From Archivesica marissinica (taxonomy: Eukaryota; Mollusca; Bivalvia; Venerida; Vesicomyidae): a DNA stretch of 64,000 nucleotides. The stretch spans positions 34,161,597 to 34,225,596 of the forward strand of contig CM026391.1 of assembly GCA_014843695.1 (NCBI GenBank), in the 5' to 3' direction. Position numbers and translations under genes: made by a program. Position 1 is the stretch's first letter, and every line of letters starts with the position of its first letter. Below are positions 36,676-51,300 of the stretch, one piece after another. The notes beneath the pieces were generated by a model. That model worked only from the letters and a program-made list of their open reading frames with translations, was not told the DNA's origin and did not search any database.

Positions 36676-39600
36676 GACAACAATCATTGATTACTATAGC
36701 AACTGGACATTCCGCTGACTACCCTGACAACAATCATTGATTACTATAGCAAGAGGACATTCCGCTCATCAGCCTGATAACAATCATTGATTACTACAGC
36801 AGCTGGACATTACGTTCACCACCCTAACAACAATCATTGATTACAATAGCAACTGGACATTCCGCTCAAAGACTGACAACAATCATTGATTACTATAGCA
36901 ACTGGACATTCCGTTCACCACCCTGACAACAATCGCAACTGGACATTCAGCTCACCAGCCTGACAACAATCATTGATTACTATAGCAACTTGACATTCCG
37001 CTCACCACCTTGACACCAATCATTGATTACTATAGCAACTGGACATTCCGCTCACCACCCTGACAACAATCATTGATTGCTATAGCAACTGAACATTCCG
37101 CTCACCACCATGACAACAATCATTGATTCCTGTAGCAACTGGACATTCCGCTCACAACCCTGACAACAATCATTGATTCCTATTGTAACTGGACATTCCG
37201 TTCACCACCCTGACAAAAATCATTGATTACGATAGCAACTGGACATTCCGTTCACCACCCTGACAACAATCATTGATTACTATAGCAACTGGACATTCCG
37301 TTCACCACCCTGACAACAATCATTGATTACAATAGCAACTGGACATTCCTCTCACCACCCTGACAACAATCATTTATTACTATAGTAACTGGACATTCCG
37401 CTCACCAGCCTGACAGCAAGAGTTGATTCCTATAGTAACTGGACATTCCGCTCTCCAGCCTGACAACAAGAGTTGATTACTATAGCAACTGGACATTTCG
37501 CTCACCAGCCTGACAACAATCATTGATTCCTATAGCAACTGGACATTCCGATCACCAGCCTGACAACAAGAGTTGATTCCTATAGCAACTGGACATTCCG
37601 CTAGCCACCCTGACAACAATCATTGATTACTATAGCAACTGGACATTCCGCTCACCACCATGACAAAAATCATTGATTACTATAGCAACTGGACATTCCG
37701 CTCACCACCCTGACAACAATCATTGATTACTATAGCAACTGGACATTCCGCTCACCACCATGACAAAAATCATTGATTCCTATAGCAACTGGACATTCCG
37801 ATCACCAGCCTGACAACAAGAGTTGATTCCTATAGCAACTGGACATTCCGCTCACCACCCTGACAACAATCATTGATTACTATAGCAACTGGACATTCCG
37901 CTCACAACATTGACAACAATCATTGATTACTATAGCAACTGAATATTATGTTCACCACCCTGACAACAATCATTGATTACTATAGCAACTGGACATTCCG
38001 CTCACCAGCCTGACAACAATCATTGATTACTATAGCAACTGGACATTCCGTTCACCACCCTGACAACAATCTAACTGGACATTCAGCTCACCAGCCTGAC
38101 AACAATCATTGATTACTATAGCAACTGGACATTCCGCTCACCACCCTGACAACAATCATTGATTACTATAGCAACTGGACATTCCGCTCACCACACTGAC
38201 AACAATCATTGATTACAATAGAAACTGGACATTCCGCTCACAAGCCTGACAACAATCATTGATTACTATAGCAACTGGACATTCCGCTCACCAGCCTGAC
38301 AACAAGCATTGATTCCTATAGTAACTGTACATTCCGCTCACCAGCCTGACAACAATCATTGATTACTATAGCAAGTGGACAGTCCGCTAACCACACTGAC
38401 CACAAGCGTTGATTCCAATCGTAACTGGACATTCCGTTCACCACCCTGACCACAAGCGTTGATTCCTGTAATAACTGGACATTCCGTTCACCACCCTGAC
38501 AACAAGCGTTGATTCCTGTAGTAATTGGACATTCCGTTCACCACCCTTACCACAAGCGTTGATTCCTATAGGAACTGGACATTCCGTTCACCACCCTTAC
38601 CACAAGCGTTGATTCCTATAGAAACTGGACATTCCGCTCACCACACTGACCACAAGTGTTGATTCCTGTAGTAACTGGACATTCCGTTCACCACCCTTAC
38701 CACAAGCGTTGATTCCAATCGTAACTGGACATTCCGTTCACCACCCTTACCACAAGCGTTGATTCCTATAGAAACTGGACATTCCGCTCACCACACTGAC
38801 CACAAGTGTTGATTCCTGTAGTAACTGGACATTCCGTTTACCACCCTGACAACAATCATTGATTCATATAGCAACTGAACATTCCGTTCACCACCCTGAC
38901 AACAATCATTGATTACAATAGCAACTGGTCATTCCGCTCGCCACCCTGACAACAATCATTGATTACTATAGCAACTGGACATTCCGCTCACCACCCTGAC
39001 AACAATCATTGATTACTATAGAAACTGGACATTCCGTTCACTACCCTGACAGCAATCGTTGATTACTATAGCAACTGTACATTCTGTTCTCCACCCTGAC
39101 AACAATCATTGATTACTATAGCAACTGGACATTCCGTTCATCACCCTGACAACAATCATTGATTACTATAGCAACTGGACATTCCGTTCACCACCCTGAC
39201 AACAATCATTGATTACTATAGCAACTGGACATTCCGCTCACCACCCTGACAACAATCATTGTACTATAGCAACTGGACATTCCGTTCACCACCCTGACAC
39301 AAGCGTTGATTCCTATAGTAACTGGACATTCCGCTCACCACTGACAACAATCGTTGATTACTATAGCAACTGGACATTCCGTTCACCACCCTGACAACAA
39401 TCATTGATTACAATAGCAACTGGACATTCCGCTCACCAGCCTGACAACAATCATTGATTACTATAGCAACTGGACATTCCGTTCACCACCCTGACAACAA
39501 TCATTGATTACTATAGCAACTGGACATTCCGCTCACCACCCTGACAACAATCATTGATTACTATAGCAACTGGACATTCCGCTCACCACCCTGACAACAA

Positions 39601-39751
39601 TCATTGATTACTATAGCAACTGGACATTCCCTCACCAGCCTGACAACAATCATTGATTACTATAGCAACTGGACATTCCGCTCACCACCCTGACAACAAT
39701 CATTGATTACTATAGCAACTGGACATTCCGTTCACCACCCTGACAACAATC

Positions 39752-42700
39752 TCAACTGGACATTCAGCTCAACAGCCTGACAACAATCATTGATTACTAT
39801 AGCAACTGGACATTCCGCTCACCACCCTGACAACAATCATTGATTTCTATAGCAACTGGACATTCCGCTCACCACCCTGACCACAAGCGTTGATTACTGT
39901 AGCAACTGGACATTCCGCTCACCACCCTGACAACAATCATTGATTATTATAGCAACTGGACATTCCTCTCACCACCCTGACAACAATCATTGATTACTAT
40001 AGCAACCGGACATTCCGCTCACCACCCTGACAACAATCATTGATTCCTATAGTAACTGGACATTCCGTTCACCACCCTGACAACAATCATTGATTACTAT
40101 AGCAACTGGACATTTCGTTCACCACCCTGACAACAATCATTGATTACTATAGAAACTGGACATTCCGCTCACCACCCTGACAACAATCATTGATTACTCT
40201 AGCAACTGGATATTCCGTTCAGCACCCTGACAACAATCATTGATTACTATAGTAACTGGACATTCCGCTCACCAGCCTGACAGCAAGAGTTGATTCCTAT
40301 AGTAACGGGACATTCCGCTCACCAGCCTGACAACAAGAGTTGATTACTATAGCAACTGGAGATTCCGCTCACCAGACTAACAACAATAGTTGATTACTAT
40401 ATTAACAGAACATTCCGCTCACCAGCCTGACAACAAGAGTTGATTCCTATAGCAACTGGACATTCCGCTCACCACCCTGACAACAAGAGTTGATTACTAT
40501 ATTAACTGGACATTCCGCTCACCACCCTGACAACAAGCATTAATTACAATAGCAACTGGACATTCCGCTCACCACCCTGACCACAAGCGTTGATTACTAT
40601 AGCAACTGGACATTCCGCTCACCACCCTGCCAACAATCATTGATTACTGTAGCAACTGGACATTCCGCTCACCACCCTGACAACAATCATTGATTACTAT
40701 TGCAACTGGACATTCCGCTCACAACATTGACAACAATCATTGATTACTACAGCAACTGAATATTATGTTCACCACCCTAACAACAATCATTGATTACTAT
40801 AGCAACTGGACATTCCGCTCACCAGACTGACAACAATCATTGATTACTATAGCAACTGGATATTCCGTTCACCACCCTGACAACAATCTCAACTGGACAT
40901 TCAGCTCACCAGCCTGACAACAATCATTGATTACTATAGCAACTGGACATTCCGCTCACCACCCTGACAACAATAGTTGATTACAATAGCAACTGGACAT
41001 TCCGCTCACCACCATGACAACAATCATTGATTACTATAGCAACTGGAAATTCCGCTCACCACCCTGACAACAATCATTGATTACAATAGCAACTGGACAT
41101 TCCGCTCACCACCCTGACAACAATCATTGATTACTATAGTAACTGGACATTCCGCTCACCACACTGACAACAATCATAGAATACAATAGCAACTGGACAT
41201 TCCGCTCACAAGCCTGACAACAATCATTGATTACTATAGCAACTGGACATTCCGCTCACCAGCCTGACAACAAGCATTGATTCCTATAGTAACTGTACAT
41301 TCCGCTCACCAGCCTGACAACAATCATTGATTACTATAGCAAGTGGACAGTCCGCTAACCACACTGACCACAAGCGTTGATTCCAATCGTAACTGGACAT
41401 TCCGTTCACCACCCTGACCACAAGCGTTGATTCCTGTAATAACTGGACATTCCGTTCACCACCCTGACAACAAGCGTTGATTCCTGTAGTAATTGGACAT
41501 TCCGTTCATCACCCTTACCACAAGCGTTGATTCCTATAGGAACTGGACATTCCGTTCACCACCCTTACCACAAGCGTTGATTCCTATAGAAACTGGACAT
41601 TCCGCTCACCACACTGACCACAAGTGTTGATTCCTGTAGTAACTGGACATTCCGTTCACCACCCTTACCACAAGCGTTGATTCCAATCGTAACTGGACAT
41701 TCCGTTCACCACCCTTACCACAAGCGTTGATTCCTATAGAAACTGGACATTCCGCTCACCACACTGACCACAAGTGTTGATTCCTGTAGTAACTGGACAT
41801 TCCGTTTACCACCCTGACAACAATCATTGATTCATATAGCAACTGAACATTCCGTTCACCACCCTGACAACAATCATTGATTACAATAGCAACTGGTCAT
41901 TCCGCTCGCCACCCTGACAACAATCATTGATTACTATAGCAACTGGACATTCCGCTCACCACCCTGACAACAATCATTGATTACTATAGAAACTGGACAT
42001 TCCGTTCACTACCCTGACAGCAATCGTTGATTACTATAGCAACTGTACATTCTGTTCTCCACCCTGACAACAATCATTGATTACTATAGCAACTGGATAT
42101 TCCGTTCATCACCCTGACAACAATCATTGATTACTATAGCAACTGGACATTCCGTTCACCACCCTGACAACAATCATTGATTACTATAGCAACTGGACAT
42201 TCCGCTCACCACCCTGACAACAATCATTGTACTATAGCAACTGGACATTCCGTTCACCACCCTGACAACAATCATTGATTACTATAGCAACTGGACATTC
42301 CGTTCACCACCCTGACAACAATCATTGATTACTATAGCAACTGGACATTCCGCTCACCACCCTGACAACAATCATTGATTACTATAGCAACTGGACATTC
42401 CGCTCACCACCCTGACAACAATCATTGATTACTATAGCAACTGGACATTCCGCTCACCACCCTGACAACAATCATTGATTACAATAGCAACTGGACATTC
42501 CGCTCACCAGCCTGACAACAATCATTGATTACTATAGCAACTGGACATTCCGCTCACCAGCCTGACAACAAGCATTGATTCCTATAGTAACTGTACATTC
42601 CGCTCACCAGCCTGACAACAATCATTGATTACTATAGCAAGTGGACATTCCGCTAACCACACTGACCACAAGCGTTGATTCCAATCGTAACTGGACATTC

Positions 42701-45300
42701 CGTTCACCACCCTGACCACAAGCGTTGATTCCTGTAATAACTGGACATTCCGTTCACCACCCTGACAACAAGCGTTGATTCCTGTAGTAATTGGACATTC
42801 CGTTCACCACCCTTACCACAAGCGTTGATTCCTATAGGAACTGGACATTCCGTTCACCACCCTTACCACAAGCGTTGATTCCTATAGAAACTGGACATTC
42901 CGCTCACCACACTGACCACAAGTGTTGATTCCTGTAGTAACTGGACATTCCGTTCACCACCCTTACCACAAGCGTTGATTCCAATCGTAACTGGACATTC
43001 CGTTCACCACCCTTACCACAAGCGTTGATTCCTATAGAAACTGGACATTCCGCTCACCACACTGACCACAAGTGTTGATTCCTGTAGTAACTGGACATTC
43101 CGTTTACCACCCTGACAACAATCATTGATTCATATAGCAACTGAACATTCCGTTCACCACCCTGACAACAATCATTGATTACAATAGCAACTGGTCATTC
43201 CGCTCGCCACCCTGACAACAATCATTGATTACTATAGCAACTGGACATTCCGCTCACCACCCTGACAACAATCATTGATTACTATAGCAACTGGACATTC
43301 CGTTCACCACCCTGACAACAATCATTGATTACTATAGCAACTGGACATTCCGTTCACCACCCTGACAACAATCATTGATTACTATAGCAACTGGACATTC
43401 CGTTCACCACCCTGACAACAATCATTGATTACTATAGCAACTGGACATTCCGCTCACCACCCTGACAACAATCATTGATTACTATAGCAACTGGACATTC
43501 CGTTCACCACCCTGACAACAATCATTGATTACTATAGCAACTGGACATTCCGCTCACCACCCTTACAACAATCATTGATTACTATAGCAACTGGACATTC
43601 CGCTCACCAGCCTGACAACAATCATTGATTATATAGCAACTGGACATTCCCTCACCAGCCTGACAACAATCATTGATTACTATAGCAACTGGACATTCCG
43701 CTCACCACCCTGACAACAATCATTGATTACTATAGCAACTGGACATTCCGTTCACCACCCTGACAACAATCTCAACTGGACATTCAGCTCAACAGCCTGA
43801 CAACAATCATTGATTACTATAGCAACTGGACATTCCGCTCACCACCCTGACAACAATCATTGATTTCTATAGCAACTGGACATTCCGCTCACCACCCTGA
43901 CCACAAGCGTTGATTACTGTAGCAACTGGACATTCCGCTCACCACCCTGACAACAATCATTGATTATTATAGCAACTGGACATTCCTCTCACCACCCTGA
44001 CAACAATCATTGATTACTATAGCAACCGGACATTCCGCTCACCACCCTGACAACAATCATTGATTCCTATAGTAACCGGACATTCCGTTCACCACCCTGA
44101 CAACAATCATTGATTACTATAGCAACTGGACATTTCGTTCACCACCCTGACAACAATCATTGATTACTATAGAAACGGGACATTCCGCTCACCACCCTGA
44201 CAACAATCATTGATTACTCTAGCAACTGGATATTCCGTTCAGCACCCTGACAACAATCATTGATTACTATAGTAACTGGACATTCCGCTCACCAGCCTGA
44301 CAGCAAGAGTTGATTCCTATAGTAACGGGACATTCCGCTCACCAGCCTGACAACAAGAGTTGATTACTATAGCAACTGGAGATTCCGCTCACCAGACTAA
44401 CAACAATAGTTGATTACTATATTAACAGAACATTCCGCTCACCAGCCTGACAACAAGAGTTGATTCCTATAGCAACTGGACATTCCGCTCACCACCCTGA
44501 CAACAAGAGTTGATTACTATATTAACTGGACATTCCGCTCACCACCCTGACAACAAGCATTAATTACAATAGCAACTGGACATTCCGCTCACCACCCTGA
44601 CCACAAGCGTTGATTACTATAGCAACTGGACATTCCGCTCACCACCCTGCCAACAATCATTGATTACTGTAGCAACTGGACATTCCGCTCACCACCCTGA
44701 CAACAATCATTGATTACTATTGCAACTGGACATTCCGCTCACAACATTGACAACAATCATTGATTACTACAGCAACTGAATATTATGTTCACCACCCTAA
44801 CAACAATCATTGATTACTATAGCAACTGGACATTCCGCTCACCAAACTGACAACAATCATTGATTACTATAGCAACTGGATATTCCGTTCACCACCGTGA
44901 CAACAATCTCAACTGGACATTCAGCTCACCAGCCTGACAACAATCATTGATTACTATAGCAACTGGACATTCCGCTCACCACCCTGACAACATAGTTGAT
45001 TACAATAGCAACTGGACATTCCGCTCACCACCATGACAACAATCATTGATTACTATAGCAACTGGAAATTCCGCTCACCACCCTGACAACAATCATTGAT
45101 TACTATAGCAACTGGACATTCCGCTCACCACCCTGACAACAATCATTGATTACTATAGTAACTGGACATTCCGCTCACCACACTGACAACAATCATAGAA
45201 TACAATAGCAACTGGACATTCCGCTCACAAGCCTGACAACAATCATTGATTACTATAGCAACTGGACATTCCGCTCACCAGCCTGACAACAAGCATTGTT
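39752..45300 (-). repeat. array B higher-order repeat, 4.02-kb offset
   Basis: The truncated monomer CTCAACTGGACATTCAGCTC occurs at 39751 and 43771, and the related AACTGGACATTCAGCTCACC at 40891 and 44911, both 4020 bp apart. The flanking monomer variants are colinear. The corresponding repeat in array A has a 3222-bp offset, so the two arms differ by about 800 bp (about 16 monomers) per unit. Within it, the blocks at 38381 and 41349 (AGTCCGCTAA) are 2968 bp apart, and a further shortened copy lies about 1300 bp later. Confidence 0.8.
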
Positions 45301-45339
45301 TTGTTGTTGTTGTTGTTTGTGGGTTGTTGTTGTGGTTTC
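45298..45339 (-). repeat. G/T-only insert in array B
   Basis: About 42 bases of G and T only (TTGTTGTTGTTGTTTGTGGG and similar) break a monomer after ACAAGCA. Read on the strand that carries the forward satellite it is A/C-only, like the inserts in array A. The next monomer (TGACAAATTTGATTCTATAG) is also damaged. Confidence 0.7.
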
Positions 45340-47775
45340 CTGACAAATTTGATTCTATAGACTGGACATTCCGCTCACCACCCTGACAACAATCATTGAT
45401 TACTATAGCAACTGGACATTCCGCTCACCATCCTGACAACAATCATTGATTACTATAGCAACTGGACATTCCGCTCACCACCCTGACAACAATCGTTGAT
45501 TACTATAGCAACTGGACATTCCGCTCACCACCCTGACAACAATCATTGATTACTATAGCAACTGGACATTCCGCTCACCACCCTGACAACAATCATTGAT
45601 TACTATAGTAACTGGACATTCCGCTCACCACCCTGACAACAATCATTGATTACTATAGCAACTGGACATTCCGTTCACCACCCTGACAACAATCATTGAT
45701 TACTATAGCAACTGGATATTCCGTTCAGCACCCTGACAACAATCATTGATTACTATAGTAACTGGACATTCCGCTCACCAGCCTGACAGCAAGAGTTGAT
45801 TCCTATAGTAACTGGACATTCCGCTCACCAGCCTGACAACAAGAGTTGATTACTATAGCAACTGGACATTCCGCTCACCAGACTAACAACAATAGTTGAT
45901 TCCTATAGTAACAGAACATTCCGCGCACCAGCCTGACAACAAGAGTTGATTCCTATAGCAACTGGACATTCCGCTCACAACCCTGACAACAATCATTGAT
46001 TACTATAGTAACTGGACATTCCGCTCACCACCCTGACAACAACATTAATTATAATAGCAACTGGACATTCCGTTCTCCACCCTGACAACAATCATTGATT
46101 CCTATAGCAACTGGACATTCCGCTCACCACCCTGACAACAATCATTGATTACTATAGTAACTGGACAGTCCGCTCACCACCCTGACAACAATTCATTGAT
46201 TACTATAGCAACTGGACATTCCCTCACCAGCCTGACAACAATCATTGCTTACTATAGCAACTGGACATTCCGCTCACCACCCTGACAACAATCATTGATT
46301 ACTATAGCAACTGGACATTCCGCTCACCAGCCTGACAACAATCATTGATTACTACAGCAACTGGACATTCCGTTCATCACCATAACAACAATCATTGATT
46401 ACTATAGCAACTGGACATTCCGCTCACCACCCTGACAACAATCATTGATTACTATAGCAACTGGATATTCCGTTCAGCACCCTGACAACAATCATTGATT
46501 ACTATAGTAACTGGACATTCCGCTCACCAGCCTGACAGCAAGAGTTGATTCCTATAGTAACTGGACAGTCCGCTCACCACCCTGACAACAATCATTGATT
46601 ACTATTGCAACTGGACATTCCCTCACCAGCCTGACAACAATCATTGCTTACTATAGCAACTGGACATTCCGCTCACCACCCTGACAACAATCATTGATTA
46701 CTATAGCCACTGGACATTCCGCTCACCACCCTGAAAACAAGCATTAATTACAATAGCAACTGGACATTCCGCTCACCACCCTGACAACAATCATTGATTA
46801 CAATAGCAACTGGACATTCCGCTCACCACCCTGACCACAAGCGTTGATTACTATAGCAACTGGACATTCCACTCACCACCCTGCCAACAATCATTGATTA
46901 CTATAGCAACTGGACATTCCACTCACCATCCTGACAACAATCATTGATTCCTATAGTAACTGGACATTCCGTTCACCACCCTGACAACAATCATTGATTA
47001 CTATAGCAACTGGACATTCCGCTCACCACCCTGACAACAATCATTGATTACTATAGTAACTGGATATTCCGTTCAGCACCTGACAACAATCGTTGATTAC
47101 TATAGTAACTGGACATTCCGCTCACCACCTGACAGCAAGAGTTGATTCCTATAGTAACTGGACATTCCGCTCACCAGCCTGACAACAAGAGTTGATTACT
47201 ATAGCAACTGGACATTCCGCTCACCAGACTAACAACAATAGTTGATTCCTATAGTAACAGAACATTCCGCTCACCAGCCTGACAACAAGAGTTGATTCCT
47301 ATAGCAACTGGACATTCCGCTCACAACCCTGACAACAATCATTGATTACTATAGTAACTGGACATTCCGCTCACCACCCTGACAACAAATTAATTACTAT
47401 AGCAACTGGACATTCCGTTCTCCACCCTGACAACAATCATTGATTCCTATAGCAACTGGACATTCCGCTCACCACCCTGACAACAATCATTGATTACTAT
47501 AGCAACTGGACATTCCGCTCACCAGCCTGACAACAATCATTGATTACTATAGTAACTGGACATTCCGTTCACCACCCTGACAACAATCATTGATTACAAT
47601 AGCAACTGGACATTCCGCTCACCACCCTGACAACAATCATTGATTACTATAGCAACTGGACATTCCGCTCACCAGCCTGACAACAATCATTGATTACTAT
47701 AGCAACTGGACATTCCGTTCACCACCCTGACAACAATCATTGATTACTATAGCAACTGGACATTCCGCTCACCAC

Positions 47776-47793
47776 TGTTTTTTTGTGGTTGTA
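47776..47793 (-). repeat. short G/T insert in array B
   Basis: About 18 extra bases (GTTTTTTTGTGGTTGT) follow CGCTCACCACT and precede ACTGACCACAAGCG. It is A/C-only on the satellite-forward strand. It stands at the start of a stretch rich in one-base deletions. Confidence 0.6.
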
Positions 47794-48310
47794 CTGACCA
47801 CAAGCGTTGATTCCAATCGTAACTGGACATTCCGTTCACCACCCTGAACAAGCGTTGATTCCTATAGTAATGGACATTCCGCTCACCACCTGACACATCA
47901 TTGATTACTATAGCAATGGACATTCCGTTCACCACCCTGACAACAATCATTGATTCCTATAGCACTGGACATTCCGCTCACCAGCCTGACAACAATCATT
48001 GATTACTATAGCAACTGGACATTCCGTTCACCACCCTGACAACAATCATTGATTCTATAGCAACTGGACATTCGCTCACCACCCTGACAACAATCATTGA
48101 TTACTATAGCAACTGGACATTCCGCTCACCACCTGACACAATCATTGATTACTATAGAACTGGACATTCCGCTCACTACCCTAAGAACAATCATTGATTA
48201 CTTTAGCAACTGGACATTCCGTTCACCACCATGACCACAATCATTGATTACATAGCAACTGGACATTCCGCTCACCACCCTGACAACAAGAGTTGATTCC
48301 TATAGCAACT

Positions 48311-48330
48311 GTTGTTGTTTGTTTTTGTTT
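48311..48330 (-). repeat. short G/T insert in array B
   Basis: Twenty extra bases, GTTGTTGTTTGTTTTTGTTT, lie between TATAGCAACT and GGACATTCCG, splitting a monomer cleanly in two. It is the third G/T-only insert of the inverted array. Confidence 0.7.
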
Positions 48331-51300
48331 GGACATTCCGCTCACCACCCTGACAACAAGCATTAATTACAATAGCAACTGGACATTCAGGTCTCCAGCC
48401 TGACAACAATAATTGATTACTATAGCAACTGGACATTCCGCTCACCACCCTGACAACAATCATTGATTACTATAGCAACTGGACATTCCGCTCACCACCA
48501 TGACAACAATCATTGATTCCTATATCAACTGGACATTCCGTTCACCACCCTGACAACAATCATTGATTACTATAGTAACTGGACATTCCGCTCACCTGCC
48601 TGACAGCAAGAGTTGATTCCTATAGTAACTGGACATTCCGCTCACCAGCCTGACAACAATAGTTGATTACTATAGCAGCTGGACATTCCGCTCACCAAAC
48701 TAACAACAAGAGTTGATTCCTATAGCAACTGGACATTCCGCTGACCTCCCTGACAACAATCATTGATTACTATAGTAACTGGACGTTCCGCTCACCACCC
48801 TGACAACAAGCATTAATTACAATAGCAACTGGACATTCCGCTCACCACCCTGACAACAATCATTGATTACTATAGCAACTGGACATTCCGCTCACCACCC
48901 TGACAACAATCATTGATTACTATAGCAACTGGATATTCCGTTCAGCACCCTGACAACAATCATTGATTACTATAGTAACTGGACATTCCGCTCACCAGCC
49001 TGACAGCAAGAGTTGATTCCTATAGTAACTGGACATTCCGCTCACCAGCCTGACAACAAGAGTTGATTACTATAGCAACTGGACATTCCGCTCACCAGAC
49101 TAACAACAATAGTTGATTCCTATAGTAACTGGACATTCCGCTCACCAGCCTGACAACAAGAGTTGATTCCTATAGCAACTGGACATTCCGCTCACAACCC
49201 TGACAACAATCATTGATTACTATAGTAACTGGACATTCCGCTCACCACCCTGACAACAACATTAATTACAATAGCAACTGGACATTCCGTTCTCCACCCT
49301 GACAACAATCATTGATTCCTATAGCAACTGGACATTCCGCTCACCACCCTGACAACAATCATTGATTACTATAGTAACTGGACATTCCGCTCACCACCCT
49401 GACAACAATCGTTGATTACTATAGCAACTGGACATTCCCTCACCAGCCTGACAACAATCATTGATTACTATAGCAACTGGATATTCCGCTCACCACCCTG
49501 ACAACAATCATTGATTACTATAGCAACTGGACATTCCGCTCACCAGCCTGACAACAATCATTGATTACTACAGCAACTGGACATTCCGTTCATCACCATA
49601 ACAACAATCATTGATTACTATAGCAACTGGACATTCCGCTCACCACCCTGACAACAATCATTGATTACTATAGCAACTGGATATTCCGTTCAGCACCCTG
49701 ACAACAATCATTGATTACTATAGTAACTGGACAGTCCGCTCACCACCCTGACAACAATCATTGATTACTATTGCAACTGGACATTCCCTCACCAGCCTGA
49801 CAACAATCATTGCTTACTATAGCAACTGGACATTCCGCTCACCACCCTGACAACAATCATTGATTACTATAGCCACTGGACATTCCGCTCACCACCCTGA
49901 AAACAAGCATTAATTACAATAGCAACTGGACATTCCGCTCACCACCCTGACAACAATCATTGATTACAATAGCAACTGGACATTCCGCTCACCACCCTGA
50001 CCACAAGCGTTGATTACTATAGCAACTGGACATTCCCTCACCACCCTGCCAACAATCATTGATTACTATAGCAACTGGACATTCCACTCACCATCCTGAC
50101 AACAATCATTGATTCCTATAGTAACTGGACATTCCGTTCACCACCCTGACAACAATCATTGATTACTATAGCAACTGGACATTCCGCTCACCACCCTGAC
50201 AACAATCATTGATTACTATAGCAACTGGACATTCCGTTCACCACCCTGACAACAATCATTGATTACTATAGTAACTGGACATTCCGCTCACCAGCCTGAC
50301 AGCAAGAGTTGATTCCTATAGTAACTGGACATTCCGCTCACCAGCCTGACAACAAGAGTTGATTACTATAGCAACTGGACATTCCGCTCACCAGACTAAC
50401 AACAATAGTTGATTCCTATAGTAACAGAACATTCCGCGCACCAGCCTGACAACAAGAGTTGATTCCTATAGCAACTGGACATTCCGCTCACAACCCTGAC
50501 AACAATCATTGATTACTATAGTAACTGGACATTCCGCTCACCACCCTGACAACAACATTAATTATAATAGCAACTGGACATTCCGTTCTCCACCCTGACA
50601 ACAATCATTGATTCCTATAGCAACTGGACATTCCGCTCACCACCCTGACAACAATCATTGATTACTATAGTAACTGGACAGTCCGCTCACCACCCTGACA
50701 ACAATCATTGATTACTATAGCAACTGGACATTCCCTCAGCAGCCTGACAACAATCATTGCTTACTATAGCAACTGGATATTCCGCTCACCACCCTGACAA
50801 CAATCATTGATTACTATAGCAACTGGACATTCCGCTCACCAGCCTGACAACAATCATTGATTACTACAGCAACTGGACATTCCGCTCACCACCCTTACAA
50901 CAATCATTGATTACTATAGCAACTGGATATTCCGTTCAGCACCCTGACAACAATCATTGATTACTATAGTAACTGGACATTCCGCTCACCAGCCTGACAG
51001 CAAGAGTTGATTCCTATAGTAACTGGACAGTCCGCTAACCACCCTGACAACAATCATTGATAACTATAGCAACTGGACATTCCCTCACCAGCCTGACAAC
51101 AATCATTGCTTACTATAGTAACTGGACATTCCGCTCACCACCCTGACAACAAGCATTAATTACAATAGCAACTGGACATTCCGTTCTCCACCCTGACAAC
51201 AATCATTGATTCCTATAGCAACTGGACATTCCGCTCACCACCCTGACAACAATCATTGATTACTATAGTAACTGGACAGTACGCTCACCACCCTGACAAC

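Noticed and set aside
35605..36718. Long frames made mostly of unknown residues
   Set aside because: They span the 1000-N gap and are meaningless. The same applies to frames across 53797-54900.
39209..48463. Short frames of 61-67 codons within the inverted satellite
   Set aside because: Satellite by-products that appear where indels or inserts remove a stop.
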